From Gymnopus androsaceus JB14 (taxonomy: Eukaryota > Basidiomycota > Agaricomycetes > Agaricales > Omphalotaceae), in contig ML769648.1 of assembly GCA_009733575.1 (NCBI GenBank), forward strand, positions 31,067 through 95,066: a stretch of DNA of 64,000 nucleotides, given 5' to 3'. A program made the position numbers and the translations under genes. The notes below the pieces were generated by a model. That model did not search any database. It was given only the letters and a program-made list of their open reading frames with translations, and had not been told where the DNA came from. Positions 44,247 through 56,886 of this stretch are shown here, piece after piece; within the stretch, counting starts at the first letter, position 1, and each line of letters opens with the position of its first letter.

Positions 44247-44422
44247 AAGAATTTTACCATTCCGTTTTCTTTCTCTTGAGTGTAATATTTTGGGCTTGGA
44301 TTTTGGGTTGTTGTATGTATGTAAGGGATTCATTGTGCGAAGTAGATTCGCATTGAAGGCATATCAATTTTCCAAGTACCATCGAAATGAAACGGTATTT
44401 TTCATTTTTAAAAAGAGTCTGT

Positions 44423-46290
44423 TCAGGTCTCTGCTTTTCGTGCATCTACCCCTTCGAGCAGCTTAATTAGCTCCTGGTCAGTTCGACATCCTTTGGGATC
44501 GATGACGGATACCCGCAATCCCTTCTTCCTCATATCCAGGATTCGTATAAGAAGGCCCTCGGAGACCTCCCGTTCGTGTTAGTTGTAGCTGGAGAGATTC
44601 GAGCATGGTGCCTGCTGCTACCGTACTTTCACGCCTACGCGACGCCACCATCTCTAAAAAGGAGCTATCTTGGAACGCATCTTCGTGAACAGAGAGGACC
44701 AGGCTTCGATGGCGGGGTCGTAGCTGGGACTGATCGGACGTCCGTGGTCATCAGATGGAGAAGATTATCATCAACGGATGAATCGCTTTTGGAAGGCATA
44801 GTTGGCGGAAACCAGTCATCCTCCTCGTCTTCGATATCTGGTTCAAATCCGCTAACCACCCGCACTGGCATGCCCATAGCACATCCCAAATATACCTTGT
44901 GTTTGTGACTTTTGTTTTCACGTAGCGTGAAATGAACGAGCCTAGGAACAAGCTTTAAAAGACCTTTGAGGGCGTCAGCGCTTGTTTTCAATTCTATAAA
45001 GAGGGAAGTAAGGTTGCATCGTGATTGCTCGAGAAAGAGTATAAGCTCCGACATCTTCCATGCCTCATAGGGGTAGTGGTATGAGTTACGATGGACCATC
45101 GTAAGCTTCAAGCCAGTGATGTTCGGCGTAACGAGATTGAGAAGGAGAGCTTTGAAAGATTCCATCTTCACCGTCGCAGTGAGGCCCACTTTAACGTGGA
45201 TGAATCTCAGGCTGTCTAGAGACTTGAAAGACGCGATAGAATGCGAAAGAATCTCGCCTACAGATCGATCCAAGGGAGTATCATGCGCATTAGTAATAGT
45301 GAGATATTCGAGGTTCGTGTATAATGCGAGGTCTCGTTCTAAAAGTGCAAGTGGTGCGTCGATTAGCGAGAGTCTGGTAATCTGGGCAAAGGGAAGTTGT
45401 GGAGGAGCCCGGAAAGAAACAAGTACAACGGAGGAAAGACGGGGAAGATACAAGGGGATAGATTCGGCATCCTCAATGGGCTCGCCAAATCTTGACCTGA
45501 TCTCAAGTCTTTCTACATCTTCGATAGCACAAGCGAGGCCACTGAGGATGTCTGCAGTGATACCTGCATCACAACGAATGCCAAGAGACCTCCACGGAGA
45601 TTTGTGATCAGTTAGAGGTTTGAAAATGGGCGTTTTCGATTGAAGAGTATACCCCCAATCGACTAGTATATCCACCGTTAATGGATGGTCTGCACAAAGT
45701 CCAAGTACATCATCCAGATAATGGTTATAAGGATTGACTTCATCGGAAAGTCGAAATAGACATGAATCCTCTTCGCTGCTTTTACGACCCACGGAAAAAG
45801 AAATTGAGGACCAAAAAGACTTTGCTGAGAGTAAGAGGTCCTGGAAATGGCCACAAACTTCAATGCAAAGAGATAATGCAAGCCACCGACGGCATCCATA
45901 CATATCAACCATATCCTCATCAATATGGTGCATCAAACACTCGAGGAGAAGTTCATTTGGTAATTTCCGTATAGGAGCAAAAAGGGAGCGAGCCTGTTGC
46001 AGAAGGATAGTGAGGATATCATTTTCCTGCTGTAGCAGTTCTTGTTCTCCTTGCGCTATAAGAGCCAGGAGGTGCTCCTTTTCGCTGTTCGAAGGATACC
46101 GAAACGAGCGAAGCTGTGCGCGAAGATCCTGTTTTTCAAATTGATCTATAACACGAGAGATGTTCGATGGCTGGATCGTCTTCTGAAATCACCCAGCCAG
46201 ATTGTACTGTAGGAAATAAACAAGGTTTCTCACCATATCGAGATCAGTGAAGGTTGTGGAAAGGGTTGGTTTAGGGGTTGAACACGTCAT
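44423..46290 (-). CDS. F-box / LRR protein
   Basis: Start ATG 46288-46290: MTCSTPKPTLSTTFTDLDM, a GT-AG intron (about 46231-46183), then KTIQPSNISRVIDQFEKQDL, a coiled coil EKEHLLALIAQGEQELLQQE, NDILTILLQQARSLF, and the F-box APIRKLPNELLLECLMHHID. Leucine-rich strands follow: LPRLSSVVLVSF, FAQITRLSLIDAPLALLERD, LYTNLEYLTITNAHDTPLDR, NITGLKLTMVHRNSYHYPYE, LVPRLVHFTLRENKSHKHKV and an acidic patch FEPDIEDEEDDWFPP. A stop occurs at 44665 in that frame, yet a typical family end, HEREVSEGLLIRILDMRKKG then LRVSVIDPKGCRTDQELIKL, follows in another frame to a TGA at 44423-44425. An intron or indel near 44590-44665 must join them. Expected Skp1-binding SCF adaptor; target unknown. Confidence 0.8.
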
Positions 46291-46614
46291 GTCACGGTTT
46301 ATGAGCTCCAGCTTTGACTTTCCTTTTTAGTTAGCGTTTGAGCACAGCATTCGAGAGCGAGTACAATTAACCATTTTTAGTCCGGCAGCTATTGCACATA
46401 ATGAACTAATAAAACATGCAGTGATAAATGAGAATATTAATGTAAACTGTCCATGCTACCAAATACGGTGCAGAGTCCCGGAAATGAGAGTCGGTGAGTT
46501 GTGGAGTGGAGAGTTTGTGTCGCAACCATTTTACACATGCAAGAAAAATAGGCGTGAGTTTCCATGGGGGTATTATGAGTGTCTAAAGGTATTCGTTGGT
46601 CTGGAGTTCAAATC

Positions 46615-49600
46615 TCAACTAGGCGAAGTAGGGAGATAGCTGGTGAAATCTCCTTCAGGGTCTTCGTCATCTTCGGCTATCGGGCTATCCAGATCATCTT
46701 CTGGGTCCGCCTCAGCCTCAGCATCCGTGTCGTCAAAGATGACATGGTACTAGAAGGAGATAATCGGTGCGATGGCCACAAAATGGCTTTCAAAGACGTA
46801 CACGAGTGATCAGGGTCTTGACCAGTTTATGAGTGTAGGGCATGTTAGCGAGGACCATTAGGAAGTGGTTTTGAGGGGCACGGAGCAGGTTGGGGCTGAA
46901 CACGATTGACAGGGCTTCAGCAGTAATTTGATTATGTTCCTCAAAGTCATGCTATGTTCAGTATGGATTGTCGGCGAGAGAAAATTGACACACTTGTCTA
47001 GGTGTTCGGATATTAGCTTCAACAGATCAAAGTTTGCACGAGGAAGGTTCTGGGCGATTTTCCGAATGTTGGTCAATCGTTCGTCGAGATTTTCGAGTTC
47101 TAAAGGCCAATGTATTAGCCATGCGATCGTATCAGAGAGAATCATCAACCTACTCATGGTGTCTATGGCTTCATGATAGGAAGAGGGGGGAACAAGGGGT
47201 CGGGAAGAACACGAAACCACGATTTGATCAGGTCGCAGACGGCATGAATATCCGTCGAGTTGTCCAGCGGGTTCTCGCCTAGAAGTCAAACGTCATTTGC
47301 ATTCAGGTTTCAACACGGAATTCCTGCTAACCTGGATTGAACGCCTCTTTGAGCTGGGCAATCTCGGAACTTGCACCCGCCATTCGATCTGGCAACAGTT
47401 TAGGACGAGAATAAGGCAAACATGTCAAACACCTACAAATCCCAACTTCGGTCAATCCACGAGCTTCGACTTGGGCTAGGCATGTTTCGATGACAGACGG
47501 TATTGTACCTGGAGGTATAGGACCGCCTCCATTCTCTCGATCCAAGAGGAAATTGAGCTCTACACCAAACACTATAATTGTGGTTAGCTATTTTGAATAT
47601 CAGCGTAAGGAGATGACCGGTCTTACCTGCTGTAGGATCTTTAGTAGCAGTGGTGGAATGTTCGTGGATGTGGTCCGCAACCTTAGGTTTAGGAGAATTC
47701 CCGATGTACGTGAGTCGCCGCTTGGCTGCAGTTTTGGATATTCGAGAAAGTGTTTCTATCCACTTGTTCATATCCCGCTTTGACACAGCCTGAAGCAGGT
47801 AGTGACCGCCATCTTCAGTGTCAAGCTGGAAGGTGAAGGAGCGATCGTTATTGATGAACTGGGTGACATTCGAATCGGTGAGATTCAGAACCAAAGTCGG
47901 CTTTCCGGTTGGGGAAAAATCGAGCTCAGAAGCGGTTCTCTTCAGAATCGGGGCATGAGAAGTATCAGCACCAAATGCACTGGAGATAGGCCGCATGAAG
48001 CTGAAAAGAGCGGACATGCTCTTCTTATTGCGATGCTGCTTCTGGGCAACAGAATTCGGTCTTCGTCCACCCCTCATCGCTCTGTTCAGCTGCTCTTCCC
48101 GCTTCTCGTTCCGAGATTGTTCGTGCATCTTCTCCTTCTGCAATCTCACTCGCAGATTCTTGTCCCGTCGATGTTTATCCACTTGAACAGCTATCAGTCT
48201 CTGGAAAGGTCGAGCAACCTTCCTTGAGGGAGTTCCAGCGACGTTTGCAGCGGAGTTTTCGCGATAGGCTTCGTCTTTGATAACACGAAGATCAAAACTG
48301 AATAGAGATAATTTCGCGTTCGATGTTGTTCAAACGTTCAAAGCCACGCCTGTTGATATCGCTTTGCTGAGCGAGTCTTCGCGATAGTAACGATGGTGCA
48401 TTGGATATAAAGTTGCAGAGGTTGCTATGTCATGCATTAGCGATCTGAAAACGGTAGCGAAACAACGAACGAAACTTACCGACGTTTATCGAAATTGACA
48501 AGATTTTGACCTTCTTCATTATGACATTCAACAAGATCAGGCATAGCGATGACATCCAAAATTCGCTCAATCAACCAACCCATGTCCACCGTCAGGGGAT
48601 CTTTGGATGCAACCGACTTCGTAATCGGTCGTGCTAGTAGCTGGGCAAGTGTATCGTATTGGCAACCTCGGCTAGCAGCGATATTCTGCCATGCTCGTTG
48701 ATGCATTCGGCATTCCGGGCTGAGAATAGCGGATGTCACTGCCGCTTCCACAAAGGATCGTACACAGGGTTGCTCCGAGACAGAACTAGGAGATGAAGAT
48801 TCTGCATTACGAAGCCGCGCCACTTCAATGACCTGTAACAGAAACTCGAGTCGCAGTTGCCGTGTGCGAAGACCCAGTCGCGGTGCGACGACTTTGGATA
48901 TTATCCACTTTCGTAGGATCGAATGGGCTCTGAAGCAGCTTCGGATACCAGGAGGAAGAAGACGATATAGGGCTTCGGGAGAGAGTTCGGATATGAGAGA
49001 AGACGGCTCCACTTCCAAAATATAACTGTGAATGCTTTGTATCTCAACATGCTCATCCAGTGAAGGTCCCTCGCGCGGTAGGAACCATCCTGTTCGATCG
49101 GCGCTCTGCACTTCCAGAAGGTCGGAAGTGATATACAGGTCCTAGAGAGGTAACATTAGTGGACAGAAGAACCAATAAAAATATAGGGCTCACTTCTTCC
49201 GTCACATTGTTGAAAGCCGCAAATGCCATGCCGTCAATGTTATCCACAAACTCCTCTGGCTCATACGATCTATATCCGGAGGTTCTCTTGTACTGAGATT
49301 CCGTACCCGAGATTCAGACGTAGTCACCGTGTTCGAGAACAGGATTTCGAGAAGTAGACGGTCTCATTGTATGAGAATTGAGGAGATGTTCAAGAGCTTG
49401 TCGAGATTCAGTCAAGCTATCCCAAGCTTGTCGGACGCTGGAATCTTCGAAGCTTGCGGCGGAAGAATGAATGATGTGATCGCTCGAACTGGCGAAAAAC
49501 GTTCGTAGTGCTTGAAGAAGTTGAGAATCATCCAAACGTCTTGAGCGCCGCCCTTTGCCAACCAAATCTTAATTGTCTCGAGACCGAGACTTTGACGATA

Positions 49601-52600
49601 TGGCCCCAAGATATTGATCAGGTAAGGGAGAAGAACCTGCTGGCTGGCTCTTGATGTAAATCTTGCGCAACAGCTGACGAGAGAGAGTGTGTGTGTGCGC
49701 ATGTCAGTATCAAAACTACCTAGAATATAGAAATTCCATACCTCGAAGAAGATTAATGGCGTCACGAAACTACGGAAAACGTTCCACCAAACTCTCGAAA
49801 ACTCTTTGTGATCCAGAAGCAATTCTCTCGTCATCCCAACCCGCAGAGACATTTCGCCGTTATCGTCAGCGACAGACACAGAAACGTTGTGAAGCCGTGG
49901 ATGAGAACGTCGACGAGGCGATCCAAGGTCCCTGCTTGGACGAGTACACGGAGCGGAGGATCGGAGGAATTTTCGGACAAAGTCAGAGGCTGGCGCTTGT
50001 GATAAGGATGGAAGGGAGCTGCGGCGAGCAACACTGCTCTTCCGCTCCAAGCTTGATGAGGACCCTGGTTTGACTCGGATAGACGGCGTTCGACCAATGG
50101 GCTTGTCCGATTTAAGGTCCAGGAAAGATGCATCTATGTCGGAGCTGGGAGGGCGTGACCTCACAAGAGAGGACGGTCGAGAGCCTGTGGTGGACGAAGC
50201 CTCGACGCTTGGTTCTGAACAGCAAGTAAAAGATCCCCGTTGTAAACAGGAATCGTTGTTCCTCCCTGATTCAAAGCAGCGAAAACCCGTCAGCACCAGG
50301 CGCCAGGAGCTTTTCGATCTTCAGGCCTTAGATGGCCATCGACAGCACGCAGATGTTGGATATCCGTAGTGTCGCTGTCCACACGGCCGCGGAGCAACTG
50401 AGATCTATCGAGCAAGGTGATGGTGGGTAGAGGTTCTGGGAAAAGGAGCGGTAGGAGCGGGGCCGTCGAGGAAGTTTGGTTATTAGATTTAGCCCAGTAG
50501 AACGGTTCATATAAACCCTTCCGCCGTGGCTCAGCGCAAGTGATAATGAGATAAATTGTTCAATTCTGTTGGCAAAGAAGAAAAAAAGTCAGCATACATC
50601 AAGCGACATATAGAACTTCAAACACTGACCTCTGAAACTTCATCGCCAACCCTCCAGCAACTCCGCCGTCAGCAACGATATCCTTCCAATATGCAACCAG
50701 CTTTTGCACCTCTTCACTACCCTTGTCTTCCGAAATGAATTTCGGGGACATAAAGATACAGCAGTCCGAAACCCCTCGAATAACACACGCACCCTATCCA
50801 GCGCCGCCAGGATCAAAACTTCACTACTAGGCCCCGGTACCGAAGCTTTCGACAGCTGTTCGCTAATTAGACTCTTCATATTCCCTCCCCAAGGAGTGAT
50901 CCTCGGCTCCCTAATTCCACCAGCAGCATTATCGTCATTAACGAGCTGAACCCAGGACTCGACAGTCGCTACCGCCGTGGAATCAACACGCTTCCAAGCC
51001 TTCTCCAGTCTCGCAACAGGAGCAGCGCATATCGCATGAAGAATAGCTCTCCACGAACATTCATCCCCCTTCAAACGACACAGCTCGCCAATTTTGACCC
51101 AGGCTGAGATGACTTCTGAGCGCGAATGCGTACGGGAAGTAGCAGCGCTCCGATCGTCTGATCTTCGACTCGGGGAAGCCACTTGTTGACTTCGGAGAGT
51201 AGCATAGCCAGTCGACGTGTCTGCACCGAGAATCTGTACCAAAAGTAACTTCGTGAGCCAATGAGGATGATCATCGGAACCGAATAGAGGGGCGAAAGAG
51301 GTAGCAGATAGTGATGCTTGTTGCGACGACGACGAGTAGAATTCCGATCCCTCCGGCTTGAGTACAAAGTCAGCTGTGAGATTCTCGGGAAGTTGTTGTA
51401 GTGCGGCGAGATGAAACGCCGTTAGACTGCGCGATATGGTGCTGGGATCGAGCATAAGAAGAACGTCCCGGGAGAGGCCCTCGCGGTCAAGTGCTGAAGC
51501 CCAAGGAATGTGGCTATTGATGCTCGAAGGAGTGCCAAACGGTATGGCAAGACGATTGTGTTCAGGAGTGGTGGTCAAGTCAAAGTAAGAGGTCAAAGGT
51601 CCTGATTGAGGCGTGGTGGAAGCGTCTCGCCCGCCCAACGTATTGAATAATGACAGTGTGTTGGCGTCCTCTGGTCTGGGAGAGAACATGCCAAGAAGTG
51701 GAGACGCGATGGGAGTGGGGTTGTAAAAGCCCTGCGTAGAAGCTGACCTGGGTAGTGGGACTGACAGTGAAAGAGTCGAAGCATTCGCTTCAGATGCAAC
51801 TTCCGAGTTCCATTCTGGCCAGTCTGGAAACTCCAGTCGCCGCGCGTGAAAGCGAAGGTACTCGGACGCCAACCAAACAACCCTTTGCTTCTCCGCAACC
51901 TTTTTCTCCTCTTCTGCACCAGTGACGAGATATTCGCAGCACCTCATTAGCTCTGCTTCAAACTTGGCTTGATCAACCAAGTGAGGTAAACATAGAAGGA
52001 TCGAAGCAGTGAAATCTTTCCACTGTTCCATGGGTCCTATTTGGTCCTTGCCTTCAGTGCCCACCTCGTCCATAGTTCCGAAGAAAGTAGTCCCAAAAAC
52101 GGCCTCGTGTGTCAACGCCTCGAACGTACCCTTTTCGATCTTTCCATCTGCATCTTGGGATAGATCGGGGTGAGTACGTCGTCCCCAGAACGCTCGTTTC
52201 TTCCTTTGAGCGATTGAACCGTCCTGTCTGTTCGACCGCATATCCATCCTCGCACTTCCAGTCGAAGCTGCTGCAAAAGGGTCGTCTTCGCCTTCACCTT
52301 CAGCCCCAGCGTCCTTCTCGTCGTCATCCTGTTCATTAGATGGTACGAGCTCCGTAGGGAACAGTTCTTTCACAGCCGCAGCTCTATCTGAAGGAGGTTT
52401 GTAAAAATACAATTTTGAGCCCTTTAATTCGAGCTTGAACGGTTTCCATGACTTTTGCGGCCCTAGATTCGCATAATGAAGGTTGGCGCTCCCGTCAGCA
52501 AACCTGTTAATAAAGCCGCTGTTATATACGATCTGGGAAGAGCGTTTGGGTGAGCTGGACCCTGAGTCTGTCATAGGTTCGACGATGTTCGGCGGGGCTA

Positions 52601-53574
52601 GAAGAGCGGTAGAACGATGGGACAAGGCAGGGGTGGACGATGAGTCAGGAAGAAGACTTCTGCTGCTAGAACTGAATGGAAAGGCGCCACGAGATGACGG
52701 CGAGGGTTCCATCTCTGAGCTTGCAGAACCTTTCCGTTTAGGACTAGGAGGTATAAACCGAGGGGTGGAAAGTTTGGATGCGAGTTTGGGTGTGAATGAG
52801 TGAGAGCGTGTGTGCACGTGGGTTGGTGAGGATTGTGGTTTAATCGAAGCAGATTCGTCGACTGCGGGTGCGGAGATGGATATAGAAACCGTCGGAGTCG
52901 CTGGCTTTGGAGTTTCCGTCCTAGTCAAAGACGGAAATGGCTGGATACCAGAGCCAAAGTTGTGTTGAACGATTGGCGGAGCCGAGGGTGGGCCATTGCT
53001 ATTGCTCCGATTGCGGTACTGGGCAATCCTGTCCTCCATTTCAGGAGAAGGCTCTGCGGACATTTTGCCGAGATCATCGACAGATCTGGACCAGCCTCTT
53101 CGGGAAATTGCTCGGAGGTCACCCAGTCCAGTTGAGCGAAGTGGGCTGGATGGACTTGACGGCTGACTGGAATTATTATCAAAACCGACGGATGAAAGGT
53201 CGAGGGAAGTGGGATTTCGCGAAGATAGATCCATGACAGATCTGCAAAGAGAAATTGGTCAAAAAAAATTGGAATAAATTTTATAAAAATACTCACCTGG
53301 CCGCATACGGTTCTAATATCGGTCTCGGGTCTGTGGGACGCGATATTTTGTGTTTCCTTCCAGAGGAACTACTCGCTCTAGGCTCAGATGAAGCTACAGT
53401 GCTTATCTTTGGATTAGAAGCACTTCTAGTGAACCATTTGGAAGGTTTTGAAAGGAAATTCGTAAAGCCATTTGACGGAGAGGTTGAGCGAGGGAAGCCC
53501 AGAGAGGCTGGAGGCGTTGCAGAATCCAGTGGACTCAGTGAATTGGAAGGCGTCGGAGCACGTCTTGGTGCCAT
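46615..53574 (-). CDS. BEM2-like protein: RasGEF-like, PH and RhoGAP domains
   Basis: Large cell-polarity regulator resembling yeast Bem2. Start ATG 53572-53574 (MAPRRAPTPSNSLSPLDSAT). A Ser-rich region of several hundred residues follows, then NSGFINRFADGSANLHYANL and WKPFKLELKGSKLYFYKPPS (PH-like), LTHEAVFGTTFFGTMDEVG, a RasGEF-like core (RDVLLMLDPSTISRSLTAFH; SEVISAWVKIGELCRLKGDE; LHAICAAPVARLEKAWKRVD; MSPKFISEDKGSEEVQKLVA), then after a linker a second PH unit (FINNDRSFTFQLDTEDGG; DMNKWIETLSRISKTAAKRR). The C-terminal RhoGAP starts VFGVELNFLLDRE; GIYRMAG, restored by an intron at about 47408, holds the arginine finger; SWFRVLPDPLFPP and an acidic tail ending FTSYLPTSPS follow. Stop 46615-46617. 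One-base shifts near 50754 (T run) and 47185-47190 (C run) are probably errors. Expected to switch off Rho GTPases during polar growth. Confidence 0.88.
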
Positions 53575-55456
53575 ACGTTCTGGAAAGAATTAGATATTAG
53601 TTGTTATTTATCATAGAAAATATAATTATTTACCAGAATATTTAGCAGAGCAGTGGTTTGGTTGGGGTTGGGATCATGAGCGTCAAGAGCAAAACGCGTC
53701 CAAAGCACTTTTGGTTGTTTGATCCTAAATCTGATGGCAAACTATTCTATTTCCAAAGCCATCACATCGTGTCACTCTGTTTCTATCTAGCTAAGTATTG
53801 TTTTCTTCCATTCTCCGGCTGATTTACCTCAACTCGCTTCTCCGGCCAATTTACGGTGGCGCATTGACTTCTATGGTACATTTTTTCCATTAATATTGAT
53901 AATTGCATCTAAACTGCAACCGCACCAGAATGCTCATTTCCCGTTTCTCTGCTCTGCTCTGCTTTAGATTCTGGCAAGATCTCATGGAGGTTTGCATTCA
54001 AAGTAGTTGTCGTAAGGTGACGAAATCCGTCAATAAAGCACTACATCAGTTGCCTTTTTTGAGTCTACAAGCGGGAATAAGGCGAGTAAATCGCCTCGCC
54101 TCAGTCAAACAGCTATCATAAAAGACTCAGAGTCCTGCATCTCGGTGTACAGAGCCCGACGGAGGCTTGACAGCAGTGGAATTGCTGATCGCTGAACATC
54201 CCGCAGTATACAGCAAAATGACACTAAATATATTTCTCAACTCACTGATTAGCCTATTTCCGGCGCTGATTTCTTTCCTTCAACCTATTTCAGACCAACC
54301 TCAGATTCTCTCACAACTTGTCATTGTCAAGATCAAACAAACGATGCATATGTGTCGCAACTACGGATGTTCCAGCTTTATCATTATTACAGTATATCCG
54401 AAAGCTTCTCTGTGTACTGAGCTTCTCTGATAGGAGGGTTGCGAGGGACAAATGGCCTAAGGTTCACGTCCCTCAGCGCACATAGTCGGCCTTTCCAGCA
54501 CGGCTTGCCATCTCAACAACCAACATCGAGGCTACACAAGTATCGCATCTTTTTTTTCCAGCGGCGCCGTGAGTCTGACTGACACGAACAAGGGATCAGT
54601 TGCCAATCTAAACACTTCCGCTCGCACAAATATTGTCCTTGCCTCAACGCGCGTCTGAATACCCATCTAGATTCTTGATTCCTTGCTGTCAAACGAGTCG
54701 GACTCGTTCGGTAGCCGACTTGTTTTCTATACCACATGTCGGTCTGAATTTCTTTCTGCGCTGGAGCGTGTTTTTAATCCTCCTATCTTTCAGGCAGAAA
54801 TCATGGCCTTATAAGGGATCTCCGGTATCTTGTTCTCGCCTAGAGTGACAATACCTCCTCAAGGCTTAAGGCTTGACTGCCCCTCGAATTTACCCTGCTT
54901 CGAGTACACCTATGAATCAACACTGCACCGCGGTAAGCATGAATTTATTCAAGTATTTATTTAAATTCAAGCTGATTGATTTCGAGGCCACCGAGCCTCT
55001 ATTGTGAGTGCTTCTTTTTCTCTATGGGTTTATAGGAGGGCGCTCCGAAATGAAAGAGGGAAGATCTTCACTGGAAGCTGTACGACGCGGGTCCTATCGA
55101 CCGTTCCCGTTCCCGCTACGCTGCTAAGTCCGAATCGAGATGATATCTCACATACGATGATACATATATTGTTGTACTCTGGTGTGCTGGATACTCACAA
55201 TCCACAAAATGCTATAGAATATCTATTATTCCCGTTCCCCAGATAGATCTATACTAGTCTGTACTGTATTATCAAATCTACTTACAATATATGAGCTGTA
55301 CTATCTATTAAACTATAACGGATGGATATAATCGACATCTGGGTAATGTGCTAGGACCAGGCTAGTCCGTATTCCGACTCGGAGCGACTGACCATCGCGA
55401 TAGGCCATATAATAAGGCCAACTTGCCCTGTTCAAAACCTCCTTTTGCCAGTGCCT
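53575..55456. other. Intergenic, nothing recognised
   Basis: 1.9 kb. Short frames only; no motif, RNA gene or repeat that I can support. Confidence 0.4.
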
Positions 55457-56226
55457 CTACGAGCCGGCGTCTGAGCATGCTCTAAAATCCAGAAATTGTA
55501 TACCTACGAATGCAAAAATCAGCTGATGAAGAAGCATATAATCGTGGACGATAAAAAAAATAACACGGACCTGGATAAGTATATCCCAAACATATCCATA
55601 CCCCCGACATAGCCACAGCAGTAATATCACCGTCCTCAATCTCTCTAGCAGTAGAATCGCGATTGCAATGGCGATCATTTGGGCTGTATAAATATGAGCA
55701 CTTGTAAGTAACGAATGGATCACACAACAGGAGCAAAAGAGAAATGTATCATCACTTTCTATTGCTTCGAATACTTCGGTTCGAGCACTATTATCCGCCG
55801 ACCCTCTGGGCTTCTTTTTTCTCACTCCTGATCTTCTTTCCTCTCTTCTACTCCCAGTCCGAGTCTTCTGCCTAGTATTTCTCTTTCTAGCCTCAGGCTT
55901 GGAACTAAACTCCGACTCGAGCCCGAACTCTGGAATAAAGAGTCAAAGTCCATGGTTAGCGAATGCAGGACAATTCAGATCGTAAAAAGAGTTCGAGAAG
56001 AAATCGAAAACTCACCGTACATGCCTTCAAAGACCGGATTCAGCTTTTCAACAATCGTATAAAGACTCGGAGGTAGATAGTTGGCTCCACTAGCAATGCT
56101 ATGATTCGTCGTCGTAAACGTTCTCATATCCCCAGCTGTGCTGATCATCTGCGAGTTGTTGATTTCGAAATGGTGAGCATTGGGGAAAAAACCGTTACTG
56201 TGGCTCGAAGTATGCATATGAGGCAT
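55457..56226 (-). CDS. Small protein with NLR-type N-terminal motif, unknown
   Basis: Start ATG 56224-56226: MPHMHTSSHSNGFFPNAHHF, continuing EINNSQMISTAGDMRTFTTT and NHSIASGANYLPPSLYTIVE. The piece FFPNAHHFEINNSQM is very close to YFPNASNFEIHGSQF of the NACHT-WD40 gene at 22423-26216. A GT-AG intron (about 56013-55936) leads to a strongly basic exon, EFGLESEFSSKPEARKRN, RQKTRTGSRREERRS, VRKKKPRGSADNS, followed by FEAIESDDTFLFCSC. Beyond about 55735 the frame is ambiguous: one reading gives a very hydrophobic stretch (IAIAIAILLLERLRTVILLL), another, after a short possible intron, a polar one ending in GVWICLGYTYPG. The 3' end is therefore uncertain. Function unknown. Confidence 0.55.
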
Positions 56227-56833
56227 GGATTATTTGGAATGGCGGACACAAGAGGAGAGCAAAGGAGGAGTCGAATGAAGGAAAAATCCACTCTTTATAC
56301 TAGAAACCTTTAAAGGGCTTTAAAGCTCAAAAGTAGTTACGGATCTTTGTTCGTTAAGCCATAGCTGTTGAACGTTTGATATACAGGGACCAACATGAGG
56401 TGATGATTCTGAGGACTCGGAGCCTGAGCAGCAGGATAGCTGTTGAGTACCTGTGATACTTGCAACCTTACAATGGACGCTGCGAGTATGTGCCTCGGCC
56501 GTCGGTATCGGGTAGCACGGTACTGCCAGTGCTATTCAAGAATCGCAAGGCTGGATAGCTTGAGACCACCGCCGCGACCTTTGTTGACGGGCTCGGAAGA
56601 GTGGGGATTGCAGCGATGAATCGACTTTAAATTAGTAAGTGCTAATTGAAGTTCTGTTGAAGTTTGCATTAGAGAAACCTTCTCAGCATAATATTGACTC
56701 TCTGACCATGCTTGGAGCATGAAGGCATGAAGTGACGTACAAGCGTCTAATCGTCTTAATGGACCACGGGTAATGACTTGTCATTAAGGCACCGATCGAT
56801 TCAGAACGTCTCCGTTCCGTCTCCTCAGAAGGC

Positions 56834-56844
56834 GATATATATAT
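56834..56844 (+). promoter_or_regulatory. TATA box of the SDR gene
   Basis: ATATATATATC about 45 bp before the start codon at 56887. Confidence 0.45.
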
Positions 56845-56886
56845 CATGAATGCTCACCAGCTCCAACATCTTTCTTTTCTACTATC

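Noticed and set aside
44085..44356. Separate ORFs over the glycopeptide 3' exons
   Set aside because: They are off-frame readings of introns and exons of the glycopeptide gene, whose Cys pattern continues to 44246.
54430..54485. GGTTCACGTCCC as a tRNA B-box
   Set aside because: No A-box, acceptor stem or cloverleaf could be built around it.
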